Position numbers and translations under genes: made by a program. A DNA stretch of 64,000 nucleotides, taken from Rosellinia necatrix. Lineage: Eukaryota > Ascomycota > Sordariomycetes > Xylariales > Xylariaceae. Under the pieces are notes generated by a model. That model saw only the letters and a list, made by a program, of their open reading frames with translations. It searched no databases and was not told the DNA's origin. Below are positions 48,726-61,157 of this stretch, piece by piece; the stretch's first letter is position 1, and each line of letters begins with the position of its first letter. The DNA lies in the NCBI GenBank assembly GCA_021209875.1, contig JAGYVD010000010.1, positions 2,728,001 to 2,792,000 on the forward strand, in the 5' to 3' direction.

Positions 48726-51332
48726 TGGTCGACTGCTTGTTTGTATAGGTGGGGTATAGGTTGTGTGTGTTGGGGTTTTACTTTGTATCATATTCTCCCC
48801 CATTTTGGGCTTTTTTTTTTTTAACTTTTTCTTCTTCTAAATCAATCTAGTAGTATATGGCATATAGCCCTGATGTATAAAATGGAATGTAGCAACTATG
48901 AATCATTCTTAGTATTTTTATAGCTTGACTTGTTTGCTTCTTGTCGTGTGTGGCCTGTTTATATTCTCTGTTCGCTAGTACGTTCATCCCCTCTTCAGTC
49001 TATATTTTCACTGCTATCTTCGCGCTCATAGGGGGTCTACTAATCAACTGACTGCGATTGCTGACATTGGCCTCCTAACTTACCCATGTTCGTGCTTTTT
49101 GGGGGCCCCTTGGTGTACGAATGCACGTCGAGGCTCTGTTTCAGGTAATGTCTAACTATATAAATGAAATAGGTTCAAAAATCATAACATGATGTCACTA
49201 TAATCTATTTGCCGTGGAAGAACGAATGGGATAAGAACAGTGTAAACACAACAGCCACCTAGCCACAGCACTCACAGCGGCGCTTTGGCTTTGATCACCA
49301 GCCCACACCAGTTACCAAGGCTATCCAGTTCATCATGACACTGTATTCATCATCCAAGGGGCACCATGGGACAATCATCGTTCATAAAATTAATTTCATT
49401 ATGATATCAATGTCTTATTTGCTGGAAATGCCCTAGGTATCGTTAAAGTATCCTTAGACGTACGTACCGTACCGGCTATAGGATGTCTTCGTGATTTGGA
49501 GACCTACACTGGCAGTCATACAAACAGGGAACTGTTCTGTCAATGCGATACCAAATCTTCGTGCGAACTGAGGAGCGCTACATACGAATAAAAGCAGCTT
49601 GTAGTTATATATGGCGGCAGTACTAGTTGCACAGCGTGAAAAAGTTCTATGTAAACGTTGAAGACATATCCGAACGACAGCGTCTTCGCGGTACGGCCTA
49701 TAAACCACTTTCATTCACAAATAACCTCCGGAAAGCCAGGTTCAAATATGGCGCCAGCTACAGGTGTTGTTTCTTTTTTTCTCTTGAACGTGCTGGCTTA
49801 GTAGTATAGTATCTGGTGGTGTCTGGTGGTCCTAGTTGCGTGATTGATGGCAGCGTATTGTGTTTTTGGTTAGCCCATCCGGGTGGGAACGATGTTGGCG
49901 TGGGATGCAACAACTTCTTGGCCGTCTTCGCAGGTGCAAAGCGGCGCAATCTAGTGGCTTGTGCGTGGGATCGGGGGTGTGGAGGGGGGGTGGGTGGTCT
50001 GGGGTTCAGGCTGGATGGACAGAAATACAAGGTACCTACCTACTAAGGCTGTTTGGTCAGAATTGGTTTCAGTTGTGTCTCTGATTAGGGGGCTGTCTTA
50101 TTCCCCCACGAAAATCGTTGGAGAAATCATGAATTGATTCTTAAGGTAGCTAGACTTGTTTCCATTTGGATTGTTGGCTGTTGTAGTTTGAATTTCTTTG
50201 CAAATACAGAGTATTTCTCCATTTTTCAGTATACCTAGGTACATATTTATTCCACAACAACAACGGAAAATGAAAATATCATAATCTAACTAACAACCTA
50301 CCTTTAGGTATCCATTGCTGTGTCGGTACCTGGGTACGTAAATAACGGCCTAAAGAGTACCTAGGTATGTATCCAGGTGTTGTATCCTCTGCAAAGTGCT
50401 TTCTAAGGCTAGAGCAGTGGGGCAAGCGCCGTCGTACTTACCTAAACCATTGATGTCGAACACTAAAACGGGAATCACAAAGAGGCCTGAGCCTGAGGGG
50501 TTAAAAAAAAGAGCGGGGACCCCTATACAGAAGGAACCTAGCTGTGTCCGGCCTTGCGGCACGATTCGACCCCCATCTTTACCCCCTTGTCAGGTCGCCT
50601 GTCGCCTGTCGCCTCTGTCGCAGCGAAAGCCTCCCCTTTCACGCTACCTCACCACCACAGATGGCCCATCCCTCCGCGTGCCTTGAAACATTACACCGCT
50701 ACCGACGGAGGATTAGTCACTCACCATCACCATGGCTGTTTAGCAAACCATGTTTCCATTTCCCACATACCTCTTCTCTCTTTGTCTCCCGTCTGCCTCG
50801 GCTGCATCTCCAACCTAGGACGAGAAGCCCCGTCCAGGCGTATTTTATCTTGTATAGCTAGCCCTCCGCATTGGCGGCCCGGTCCTCGTCGGAAAGGGTG
50901 TGCGCATTCTTTGCTTGACTCTTGATTGATCTGTCGACGGACTCCTGATTGGTCCTGGATACCCTGAAAAAGCACTCTGGCTCCGACCGACCGGATTGTC
51001 TCAAGCTCAATCCATCATAACCCAGTCGTCTGGAAACCCCGAACCGAGATATAAAATCCACAACGCCGACACGCCGCAATTGGATTCCCCATTGTTCACG
51101 GCAGGGTGCTTCAGGTTGGTTAATCGCTGGACCGCGGGTCGAGGTTGTGGCAGCCCCTCGAGCATTGGAAAGGGAGAAAGGGAGAAAGGGAGAAAGGGAG
51201 AGAGGGAGAGAGAGAGAGGGAGAGGAGCAGCACCTTTGTCTCATTGGATCGAGGAAGGGCACCAACTCGAGGCGCACGCGTGTTTGGTAAAAGAGCAGGC
51301 TGTCGACCGCCGCCGACCATCAACCACCAGCC
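48726..51332. other. Intergenic boundary between biosynthetic cluster and conserved genes
   Basis: About 2.6 kb with no supportable gene. It holds the synthase 3' flank, TACCTA/TAGGTA words at 50,029-50,044, 50,229-50,246 and 50,357-50,367, a G-rich patch near 49,983, and a purine-rich GGGAGAAA/GAGA repeat at 51,168-51,228. The last is about 105 bp before the AFI1 start and may lie in its 5' leader. Confidence 0.45.
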
Positions 51333-53995
51333 ATGGCTTCGACACAGACGGTTTTGCCATATTTGACGCGGACAAACACCAACCAGTCCTTCTCCAATGG
51401 CCCAACTTCCGGGCCGAGAGTGAGCGCGGCTGCGACGGCGGGTGTTGGCGGGAACCAGCGTACATCCCTTTCCTCCATCCCTTCATCTCGTTCCAACTCC
51501 GCTTCCGGCATCTCGCCTCCCTTGCGGCCTTCACGCTCCCCTCAACCTCCCACGGCAGAAGCAGATCGCACGTCCCATCCGAGCTCCAATTCGAAAACCT
51601 CGTCCCTTGCGAGTCAAACCATAGCCTCGGAGGACTCATCCGTATCCCTCCTGGCGAGGAGCCATCCAATGTCCCAGTCACCGCGGAAGCTACGGTCCCA
51701 GTATCCACGCGAATCCTCCGATAATCATGTGGAATATATTCTGGTGGCGTCCTTCGACATTGATCGCGGCCCCATCATGGAGCATCAGTTCCCCGTCGCC
51801 ATTACTGGGGACGAGCATATGCTTGCCGAGTTAATGTTGCCGGACCAAGCCCATGCACGTAATCAAGATTGGACCATCTTCTTCCTACATAAAGACTCGA
51901 ACCAAGACGACGAGGAACAGGAACAGAAGCGGAAAGAAGCCCGGCGGCGGCAGAGGAGAAGGAGAAGAGGTAGAGAAGGGGGTGATACGATCAATGATGG
52001 GAACGATGGCAATGAGGATGACAACGATAATGATGATGACGAAGACGATGACAATTATTCGGACGACGAGGACTCAACCGATTCGGAACCCGAGGGGGGG
52101 GAGGGCCCGCCTTTGATCTATGTCTTGAACTTGGTGTACACAAAGCATGATAAAACGGTGAAGAGAGGGGCTGTGGTCAAGGCCATGGCTATATGCACCC
52201 GACACCCATTCCTGCATATCTACAAGGTTTGTTAGCCGAGTCATTCCGTAGGCCATGCTGTCCCGTCGCCTGTGCTAATCTTCGTTAGCCTCTTCTTCTG
52301 CTGGCCCTCGAGGATTATTTCAAGTCTCCAGTCCCAGAAACCTTATCCATGCTTTACGACGCGGTCAACGATCTGGACCTTTCTTTAATGCCGAAATTTA
52401 GCTTGCTAGAGAAATATCTCCTGCAGTCTAGCGACAACAAAGATCTGTTTGTCGAAAAGTTCGAGCGCATGGTTCAGAAGCGGATTGCCGAAGATAGGGC
52501 TGGTCAGGTTGGCGAGCCTTTCGACGCCAGTAAGAGCCCGCCAAAGCCGCAGAGTATATCCCGCGCCGGAACCAAAGCCTATCTCGAGGGGCAAACGGGC
52601 GCCTACTCGATACCACGAGACACTCACGAATTCAGGAGCAAAGTGTGGTATAAGAAGCGTCCTATCCCCGTCGAGATCCCGACGGCTCTTATGCCGGAGA
52701 CGGTCGGCGATTTCTCTCTCATGAAATTGATAACGACCTTCTCCGACCCACACACCAAATCCATGCGGCCCTTCACGCTGCATGCTCACCTGACGACGAA
52801 CGGCCCCAGTACACATCCCATCATAGTTCTGGCCAACGCTCTGCTGACCCAGAAGAGGATCATCTTTTTAGGTCACGGCATGCCCTCAGGCGAGGTGGCA
52901 GAAGCTGTGTTGGCGGCCTGTGCTCTCGCGTCTGGTGGCTTGCTGAGGGGCTTTACTCGCTTCGCGTTTCCCTACACCGACCTCACCAAGATCGATGATC
53001 TGCTGAAAGTCCCCGGTTTCATCGCTGGTGTCACAAATCCTACTTTTGAGCTACATCCGGAGTGGTGGGATCTCTTGTGTAACCTCACCACAGGGCGAAT
53101 GAAGATCAGCAGCAAGATCGAGAAAGCGCCCATTACAGAAGGACTAGTCTACTTCCAGCGCCAAAATCCTGCGTACGCCAATCAGTTGGACAGTTCGACC
53201 AACACGGCCGCCGACCTAACCGGAGACATTGTATTCATGAATGATATTCTCAAGAGCATAGCCGCGAGATATGGTGAACAGGTTATCCGAGCGAAATGGC
53301 GGGATTGGGTTGTTCGGTTCACTCGTATAGCTGCGGCTTTCGAGGAGAGCGTGTATGGTGCGAGTGCGTTGTATATTGGAGGAGATAAACATGACCAGAT
53401 CACCGGCGGGCACGGTTTTGTTTGGGCGGATGAGGCTGCCAAGGTAAAAGAACTTGCCGGCAATGTATATCGGATGGAGGGCTGGAGAAACACAAGGAGC
53501 TACTACAGCTACATCCAGGTGAGCCATTTGCAGTGGGCCCTCTATCCCTCCAACTGTGGATTAACCTTGACGCAGGATCTTGCTCAGCTATATACCATCC
53601 GGCCGCTGAAGGGCCTTGATCTGCATCACATGCATGATCGTTTGCGCACACAAAGGCTCACGGCCTCGCAGAGTCGGGATATATACCTTTCGTTTGCCAA
53701 GTCTGTTTGGTCATACGATGAGATATGCTTATTGCTGACGGTGGCACCCGAATCACATGCGGGTCTGTTCTATCTAGCACTCGGGCTCTTCCACCAAGAT
53801 CGAGATGTCCGAGTTAAAACCTCGGAGCTCCTGGAGCGAATTGCCGAGCACGAGGCCGGACAGCACTGGTGGAAAAGCCTTAGCCAATACCAGAAGCTCG
53901 CCTTTCACCGCATCCGGCGAGAAGCCGAGGCGGAGATGAGGATGAAGTTAGAAAAAGAAGGGATCAACCCCGAGGTAGGGAGGAGGGTTAGTTAA
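51333..53995 (+). CDS. AFI1: AFI1/SPA-type polarity protein (847 aa, 3 exons)
   Basis: Exons 51333-52226, 52289-53518 and 53576-53995 (848 codons). A Ser/Pro-rich N-terminus leads to [48 protein letters not shown] from about residue 132, which is the Afi1 (Arf3-interacting protein) N-terminal docking region. A basic then acidic low-complexity linker follows (~205-262), after which the SPA (stabilisation of polarity axis) region contains [52 protein letters not shown] and [18 protein letters not shown]. In yeast Afi1 binds the small GTPase Arf3 at the cortex and helps maintain polarity; the fold is DENN-like. Intron 2 (53519-53575) is 57 bp, a multiple of three and stop-free, so the unspliced form would add 19 residues. 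Confidence 0.88.
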
Positions 53996-54425
53996 TAATG
54001 ACGCCGACGACGATGATAAATATTATTATGATGGTTATGGGAACCCACTTTATTGTCATTTTATGCCCACACTCATGCATCGCACAAACACCCAACCAGG
54101 CTCTTGCCTTTATGCCTTGTTTTATTTTATTTTTTATTTTCTTTTATTTATTTTTTTATCCTGGGCACGTTGATATCCCATACAGCCACTTCATAGTTAT
54201 GGTGTTTATGCTCTATATTTAAGGGTCTCACGAAGCGAATGCAAAGACGAACATAAGATGGATATTATGTCGGGGACTTTGTTGACTGGCAATGAGAGCT
54301 ACCAAGCTTACGATACAAAGGCGTATTTTTCATAGTGATGATGGTATGTGTATGGCCCATCCCTATCCTCGGATATCAGCTTGTTTACGGTTGGAACGAA
54401 TGTGTTAGCCCTCATAGCCTGGCGC
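53996..54425. other. Convergent 3' intergenic region
   Basis: AT-rich 3' flanks of AFI1 (rightward) and the formylglutathione hydrolase gene (leftward). No gene seen. Confidence 0.4.
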
Positions 54426-55552
54426 CTAGGAAAAAAGGTGCTTGGCGGCATGTTCGACGTGGTCCTCAGCGAAGCTAGAGATGAAGTAGTACGAATGATC
54501 GTAGTCCTATAATAAAGAATTTAAAATTCCGGGTTAGCACATACAAACATATATGCACATTCAATACGCTTTATCTGCTCCCGAGTTTATAGGAGAAGTA
54601 GGGGATAAGACGGGAAAAGAGCGACGAATGAATGCATGAATGCATGAATGAATGCATGAATGCATGCATGAATGAAGGAATGAATGAAAACGGGAAAATA
54701 TCTCACCGGCTGATACCGCAGCGTGACGCCCGTGACGCCAGCCTCCTCGACGGCCTTGGCGAAGTTCTCGGGCAGCAGCTGGCCCTGCTTGTAGAAGTCA
54801 TCGCCAGTGCCGACGTCGATGAGGGCCCTGAGGTCCTTGCCGCGCCAGGCGTCGCCGCCGACGAGCTCGGTGGCGTCGTGCCGCTTCCAGACGTCCTCGT
54901 CGTCGCCGCCGAGGTAGCCGGCGAAGGCCTTGCGGCCCCAGGGGCAGCGGGACGGGTTCGCGATCGGCGCGAACGCGGACACGCTGCGGAACAGGCCCGG
55001 GTTCTTGAGGTACAGCGTCAGCGCGCCGTGGCCGCCCATCGAGTGGCCCGTGATGCTGACGCGGGACTTGTCGAGGCGCGAGCCGATCGCATCCGCATCC
55101 GAGGTGGTGGTGGAGGAGGAGGAGGAGGAAGGGTAGGAGTAGGAGGAGGAGAAGAGGGCGCCGAGGAGCTCGTGCCGCACGTAGCTGTACATGTTGTAGT
55201 GCGTCGCCCACGGCGCCCGCGTCGCGTCCACGTAGAACCCGGCCCCGCTGCCGAAGTCGTACGCGTCGTCCTCGCCCGCCACCCCGGCGCCCCGCGGCGA
55301 CGTGTCCGGGTACACCACGGCGACCCCGCGCCGCGACGCCGCCGCGTGCAGGAACCCCTTCTCCGCGCAGTTGTCCGGCGTGCACGTCAGCCCCGACAGG
55401 TAGAGGAGCACCGGCGCCGGGGACGCCGCCGTCGCCGCCCCCGGCACGAAGACCGACACGCTCATCGCCGTGTTCGTGCTCGTCGACGCGTGCGTCAGCT
55501 TGTAGAGGTGGCCCCCGAAGGTGGCGATCTTCGCCTTGATTTCGAATCCCAT
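54426..55552 (-). CDS. S-formylglutathione hydrolase (308 aa, 2 exons)
   Basis: Exons 55552-54707 and 54506-54426 join in phase 0 (309 codons). The enzyme belongs to the esterase D family. It hydrolyses S-formylglutathione to glutathione and formate, the last step of glutathione-dependent formaldehyde detoxification, in the cytosol. Visible features: LLYLSGLTCTPDNCAEKG (oxyanion-side loop), YDFGSGAGFYVDAT, the nucleophile elbow GHSMGGHGAL, SAFAPIANPSRCPWGRKAF, the acid region DVGTGDDFYKQGQL, and the catalytic His in DYDHSYYFISSFAEDH, which is on the second exon. An unusual Ser/Thr-rich insert (SSSYSYPSSSSSSTTT) lies between YVRHEL and the nucleophile elbow. The 200-bp intron carries GAATGCAT-type repeats. 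Confidence 0.93.
54627..54690. repeat. GAATGCAT / GAAT microsatellite within an intron
   Basis: Alternating GAAT and GCAT tetranucleotides run for about 60 bp inside the intron of the formylglutathione hydrolase gene. This explains why that intron (200 bp) is longer than others here. Confidence 0.75.
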
Positions 55553-56970
55553 TTCTTTTTTCTTTTTTTTTTTTCCTTTTTGTTTGTTGTTCTTCTTCTT
55601 CTTCTTCTTCTTCTCGGATTTTCTTTCTTTCGATATTTACAGAAATATACGAGGTTCGGTTTGGATGTTTTGTAAACTTCCAGAATAGCTATTCCTTATG
55701 TGGGGTTGGAGGGGGTATTAGAGAGCTTTTCATCGTGGGCACGGCAAAGTGCGGGAGGGGGGTTGGCTATATACTGGATATGACGAGAGGAGATGGTAAT
55801 AAGTCGTGACTAATGGCTTTTCTTGGTTCGATGGTCTGGAACGCGCCGGCATAGAAACCGTGCTGCTTCGGTATAAATATCTCTGCATTTGATCTAGATG
55901 CTAGGTACACGCTACCGCTTCGGTCTATATACTAGATCGGCCACTTCGTTTGCCTATATTTCCAATTCCTCACTGCTTTCCCACGACAGACTGTACCGTG
56001 CGCATTATACACCTTTATTTATATAGGAGCCCAGATGATCTCGGGCTGCTGCGGTGTAAGTCGGGATGTGGTACTATCCTCGGGTTCTTGTCCTCTACTC
56101 CTCTCCCCCTCTCCCCCTTCTCCCCCTCTCGATTGGTATAAATGGATAGAATGGCCTCCGATTCGGCAGTTTTAGTCCAGCCCTGTGGTAGACTGATGGC
56201 AAGAGGATTATCCAACTACCTCCTCGATAGACAGCTTTTCCTCTCAGTGGACAATGAACGTCTCTTTACCCCTCCATAGTGGATCACCCCACAGACTTAC
56301 ACCCTTGCCAAGACCATCGCCTGCGTCATAGGCTGGGATCTTGCAGGACCCAAAGCCCAAAGAATCTCCGAATGCCGAGTTTGAGAGAGGGAGATCTACA
56401 TACCAATTACCAATTGAAGGCATGTAGATGTCCCGGGTATGTAAATGACATGCATTTATAAGAGACAGAGGATCAGAATAGAGGGATATATGCCCTGTTT
56501 TTATAATCTATCTATTTCTATTTTATCATCAAGTAAATAACAACGCGATATATCGTATTTTAGATCATTGCTCATAGCTCAGGTAGGTAGGCTATCTAGG
56601 TTAAGCCAGTACCTATTGCCTCATCAACACCTAAAACGCCTGGTTCCGCCACCATTGCATCTTGATGCTCAATGCAATCCCGAAGTGGTCAATCAATCGA
56701 TCAATCTGTCAATCGATGCCTATGGTAAAACAGAAATAAGCAAATGGCCGTCGCTTCCGATCGTACAGCCTCAGCTCTTCCCAGCGCACGGCCCCTCTCT
56801 TGTTACAGTATTATTGTATTACTAGGAAATTTCGTCTCGCGTAGAGTGCGTCCGACTCGCATCGAGGGGTCTTCAAATGATGAGTGTCGGTAGGTAATAA
56901 AACGCCTGTCGATCATAATCGCTGATTAGACGGGATGAATGCCCCCGGCCGCCGAGGTTGGAAATGATGC
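55553..56970. other. Intergenic, TTC microsatellite; nothing else recognised
   Basis: A T-rich run and a (TTC)n tract near 55,589-55,612 lie just before the hydrolase start, probably in its leader. TAGGTAGGTAGGC occurs near 56,581. No supportable gene. Confidence 0.4.
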
Positions 56971-57672
56971 TTAAACAGCCGTGTCGGTCTCGTTCTTATG
57001 GCAGTCGAACGCCACGAGGCTCTTGTCCCACGATATCTTGGCCAGGTCATATTTGTTGGGGTTGTCGAAATAGAAGGCGCCGCCGAACGTGCAGCCCGTC
57101 GGCGAGGTGCAGATATCTGAACATCTTCCACTATCATCCACATCCTGCGTTAACCTTACCAATTCTTTTTTTCCTTCCCTCTTTATAAGAGAGAGGGAGA
57201 GGGAGAGAGAGAGAGAGAGATAAATAGAAAGAGAAAGAGAAAGAGAAGTAAAAAGGACAAGGTAATGGAGACTACTCACACTCGTGGCCAGCAATAGAAA
57301 TTATCCCCATCGGGGGCAAAGGTCCGGGTATTTTGGAAGAAGGCCTCGGGCACCTCGTGGCACTCGTTGAGCGTGTATGTCTCATAGTGGCATTTGCCTG
57401 TCGCGTTTGCGCCTTGGCAGATAAGGATCTATATACCGGGGGAAAGAAGGTGCGTTAGCTGGCGTATGCAAACGATAGGACAGTAACGTGTCTTGGGGGT
57501 ATGCATTCCTATGCCATCGGCTCGGTACCACGTAATAAGGGATAATGGTTGGGTGGTGGCTGAAATGAAGTGCACTTACACCACCGAGATCTCGCTTGGC
57601 CGTGGTAGGCTTGGGTAGAGCTGACGCGCAGGTGGCCGCGGCAATGATTGTGATGATTCCCGACAACTGCAT
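56971..57672 (-). CDS. Small secreted eight-cysteine protein (137 aa, 3 exons)
   Basis: Exons 57672-57580, 57428-57282 and 57144-56971 are all in phase 0 (138 codons). A signal peptide (MQLSGIITIIAAATCASA) is followed by LPKPTTAKR, a possible Kex2-type cleavage end at KR. The mature part has eight cysteines (ICQ, KCH, ECH, YCW, RCS, ICT, GCT, DCH), enough for four disulfides, and an N-glycosylation site (NAT). The wording CHYETYTLNECHEVPEAFF and NTRTFAPDGDNFYCWPR looks like a conserved fungal secreted family of unknown function. It could be an effector, an adhesion factor or a cell-wall protein; the sequence does not say. I chose the ATG at 57672 rather than an in-frame one upstream because it starts the signal peptide. 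The donor of intron 2 (GTGTGAG) has a 2-nt alternative. Confidence 0.75.
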
Positions 57673-57716
57673 CTTGACGATGAATGGGCGTGAGAGCGGG
57701 ATATGGCTAGGAAGGG

Positions 57717-57725
57717 TATTTATAG
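57717..57725 (-). promoter_or_regulatory. TATA-like box of the small secreted protein gene
   Basis: Reads TATAAATAC on the minus strand, about 46 bp before the chosen ATG. This favours a start at 57672. Confidence 0.4.
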
Positions 57726-60436
57726 TTGACGACGACAAGTTATGTGTAATTACTTGCTGTCGCTGTTGACGCTGTTGGTAGTATTTTTGAGTCAGATAGG
57801 ATCAAGTTAGAGTGAAGGTGATGATGATGATAATGATGATGATGATGATGATGTGAGAATATGGAGATAGATGGATGTCAAAGAATGCTGGCGGGGTTGG
57901 TTTAAGTACTTCTTTGTTTGTGAAAACGTCACGTCTATTTGTTTGTCGCAAATAGCTACAGGAGATGAGGGTGGGCTCGTGGAAGGTGTGACGACGATGT
58001 GCAAGGTGGGCATGTCAGATATCGTCGTTACATGGGTACAAACATACAAAGTATGTTGTATTTTGCCGTCTTGACTTAGGTACTTCGTGCTAGTCTAGGT
58101 CAGTACTTACCTGACCTAACATCAACAATACCTCAGCCACGACGATCATGAATAGTTGCTGCTGCGCTGCACATGCACGTAGACCGCTCATCCCTCCCGG
58201 GTTAGTATAATAGTTCCCTTTCTGAATAGACCCCACGAATCATTGACGTACCTGCGTAGACCTGCGGAAGTACCCAGGGTGAATGTAAAATACATGCATG
58301 CCGGACTATCCGACCTTCGTTCATTTTAGGACCCATCATACAGTATGTATCCCCGCGCACCGTCGAATTGATATTTTGTTTGTACCACAGACAGACCCAG
58401 AGCAGCCTGGGGGGGTGTTCAGTCAGGGTGCCGCAAGTGGCATAGCAACGCATCATCAAACGATATGATCGGACAATATCACGGGAAGATCGGCGCTACG
58501 ATAAATCCTTTTCGGCCAGGTCTGGTCTGGCCTGGACACTCCTGCCAGCAAATCAACCCCCCCATTGGTACGCTTTAGGGCTGCTCGAGGCCGCTAGGCA
58601 TGCTAAGGGATACGGATTTCCGTACGGAGAGAAAGGATCTGTGCCGGTAGGACGGATTCGGCCAGCTATGAAGTCATTTATTCAACTGGGCCATCCCGAG
58701 AACCCTGGACCGTAATTACAGCATGTATAACTACCTCAACCTGTACTTAAGTAATCGTTTGCCGGCTTTTGCATCGTCCCGATATTGCCTCTAACTGGTG
58801 GATAGTTAGTTACCTTAACCCCGCTTTGCCGCGGCAATGACTTAGAGAGCTTGGGTCCGGTACGTACTTCGTACTGGCTATAATGACTGAGTGAGTAACT
58901 AACTGGGTGGGTGGTATAAAAATAGATAAGGGGGAGAGTGGTTCAGAATGCTGGATTGTGATTAGCTTGTACGAAATTCGAGAGGGCCCGTCCCATTGAG
59001 GAAAATGCGCAATACGGGTCCTAAGACGGCAGATCGGAGGTACAGCATATGCAGCATGCGGCGTGCATCATGAGGAGCTGCCATCTCGTATACGAAGTAT
59101 TATGCTCAGCTAACTGGCTGCCGGTGGGCTAGACGGCCCAGACCGAACAGTCGAACAACCACCGCCTCTGATTCGCCCTATCCCCTGTCGCTACCCTGTC
59201 GCTACCCTGTCGCTACCCCGTCAACGCCCTACGTCATCGGCCTTGTCCCCTGCCCATCCCGCCTTGACCCCCTGCGCACTGCCCCCATGGTAGACAGAGG
59301 AGTAAAGGGAGCTCTATATGGACGATTGAGTGGGGCTTTTTCAAAGACATATCATCGATTGATGAGGATAGAGTATGGGATGCTATTCGTGACGGCACAT
59401 CGTGATACGAATATATTCATCATCTGATTTGGTCAGTAAAGGATTCAGCTTGGCATTAAAAGACAGTTTGCATTAGTACACGTTACGCGTACAAGGGCTG
59501 GGTGTAGTGTTACGTGACATAAGGGTCCTTTATTGATGCCGAGTCATGGGCTTGGGCTAGACCTCAGACCTCAGACCTCCTGCTCCTGTAAGATATGGGT
59601 GATGGCTGGGTAAATAAATCACCCCCTCCAAGAGCTGATAAAGAAGTGCTGTATGCAGCTGCATACTACACGAATACATGCATTTATATATGCATCTGAT
59701 CTGCAGTATAAATATTGACGAGGCTGTATGCAGTTGGAGAGTTTCCTAATCAGGATGTGGTGTGGGATGGAAGAGCGACTTGGGTTCATAAGGGCAAGGA
59801 GGCTGACGTGCACATTCGCGGTGTGGAATACTTGAATATTTTGAATCAAAATTCAATTTCAGCGCTTATTCTCTCCAAGTCTGGTAGCCGACAGGCGCCA
59901 AATCTATTAGATATATTGTTTCTTCAATATTCCTCGTCCACTCAACCTTTACCGTTCATACGTCAATCCTCTGATGACCCAAAGAGCAAGTTCCGATGTC
60001 TGTATTGACAAATCTAGTTCGCGGTGGCAAGCCCATCATATATACCTCCCTGCCCTCGATATCTTGTGAAGCGATGAATGCTGGCTCCGAGACCTGTTAT
60101 TATCGACGTCTAGGAACGAGCACTCACCCCTAGCATATTACGGGAGCAGGTTCGAGTTGGGTAGATGGCCACCGAGATGATTTGGCCCCATTCATGCCGC
60201 AACAGTACCGTCCGATGAGGCTGCCTCGAGTTGGATACTTTACTTGATGTATGCTGTAGAAACAATACCTAACGCCTCGCTTATGCACTTTTTTTAAAGG
60301 TAGCTGGTTTGCTAAGGCACCCCATTCCTTCAATAGAAATACGGATATGTGGGTGAGGAAGATGTATGGCCATGTTTGATGGACTTCATACCCACTCCAT
60401 CTTAGCTATTAGAGATACGCGACGAGCGACCCGTGT
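57726..60436. other. Long intergenic region with microsatellites
   Basis: No supportable gene in 2.7 kb. It contains a (GATGAT)n run at about 57,818-57,853 and a 12-bp tandem repeat (CTGTCGCTACCC, four partial copies) at 59,183-59,218. Short frames at 58.2 and 59.7 kb lack family features. Confidence 0.4.
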
Positions 60437-61157
60437 CTACTGGAGGAGTTCTTCGCAGGTCCAGTCCTCGTAGCTAGCCGGCAAGTGGTTAGAACATTTG
60501 CGACCAAGGAGGGAACGTGGAGGGGTTGCACGTACTAGCCGTCAGGCATGTATCGACGAACGATGAGAGGAATCTTCTTTTCGTTCATCTCTTTGATGGC
60601 AATCTGCAGAGGGTCGGATTCGCCCTCCAAGTCGACGAGAACAGGCGCATTCATGCTATTCGAGACCCAAAGTTAGCGGGGTGGCCCTCGGCCAGCCAGT
60701 TGGCTTGGTAATCTTGGTAATTGTCCTCTTGCCTGATCTGCAAAGCCCTGGTGCCGAGAATGCGCGCCTTCTCGTATTTCGTCATGTAGGGTGTGGTTGT
60801 CCGTTCCTCGTTCGGGATCTTCTTGTCTTTGATGGAGCGGTTGGCAGAAGGGCCCTTCTGCGCGTTATTGGCGGCGGCGGATGGATCGCCCGAGATGACC
60901 ACCTCCGGCTCGTCGTTCCCGCGTCGGTTGAAGTCGGCGTCGTCGTCGTCGGGGACCTCGGGGTCCAGCTCGTCCTCGAACACCTCCTCTTCTTCCTCGT
61001 ACATGGGCTCGTCTCTGAAGAAGGTGTCTGTCAGCAAGACCGCATCTGCCCACCGATGGTCGCGGGGCGCGTCAAGGCGTCAAGGCGTCAAGGCGGAACA
61101 AACTCACATGCCACCATCGCCACCGCCCAGGTCGTTGTCGTCCCCGTAGTCGGACAT
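60437..61157 (-). CDS. RPB6: RNA polymerase I/II/III common subunit RPABC2 (Rpb6), 162 aa, 4 exons
   Basis: Exons 61157-61108, 61014-60733, 60655-60536 and 60473-60437 join in frame (163 codons). An acidic N-terminus ([36 protein letters not shown]) precedes the conserved core: [21 protein letters not shown], then [40 protein letters not shown] and the end [12 protein letters not shown]. Rpb6 is shared by all three nuclear RNA polymerases and stabilises the clamp region. Intron 2 (60732-60656) begins GC rather than GT (AG|GCAAGA), a non-canonical but accepted donor; using it restores the invariant LQISMNAP. The last exon encodes 12 residues. The gene is divergent from the TFIIIA-like gene. 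Confidence 0.95.

Noticed and set aside
50996..51724. Plus frame of 242 codons overlapping the AFI1 start
   Set aside because: It runs through the purine-rich GGGAGAAA repeat and is in a different frame from the well-supported AFI1 protein.
54632..55675. Long plus-strand frame of 347 codons, Arg/Ala/Val-rich
   Set aside because: It is antisense to S-formylglutathione hydrolase in GC-rich sequence and runs through the intron microsatellite; no family features.
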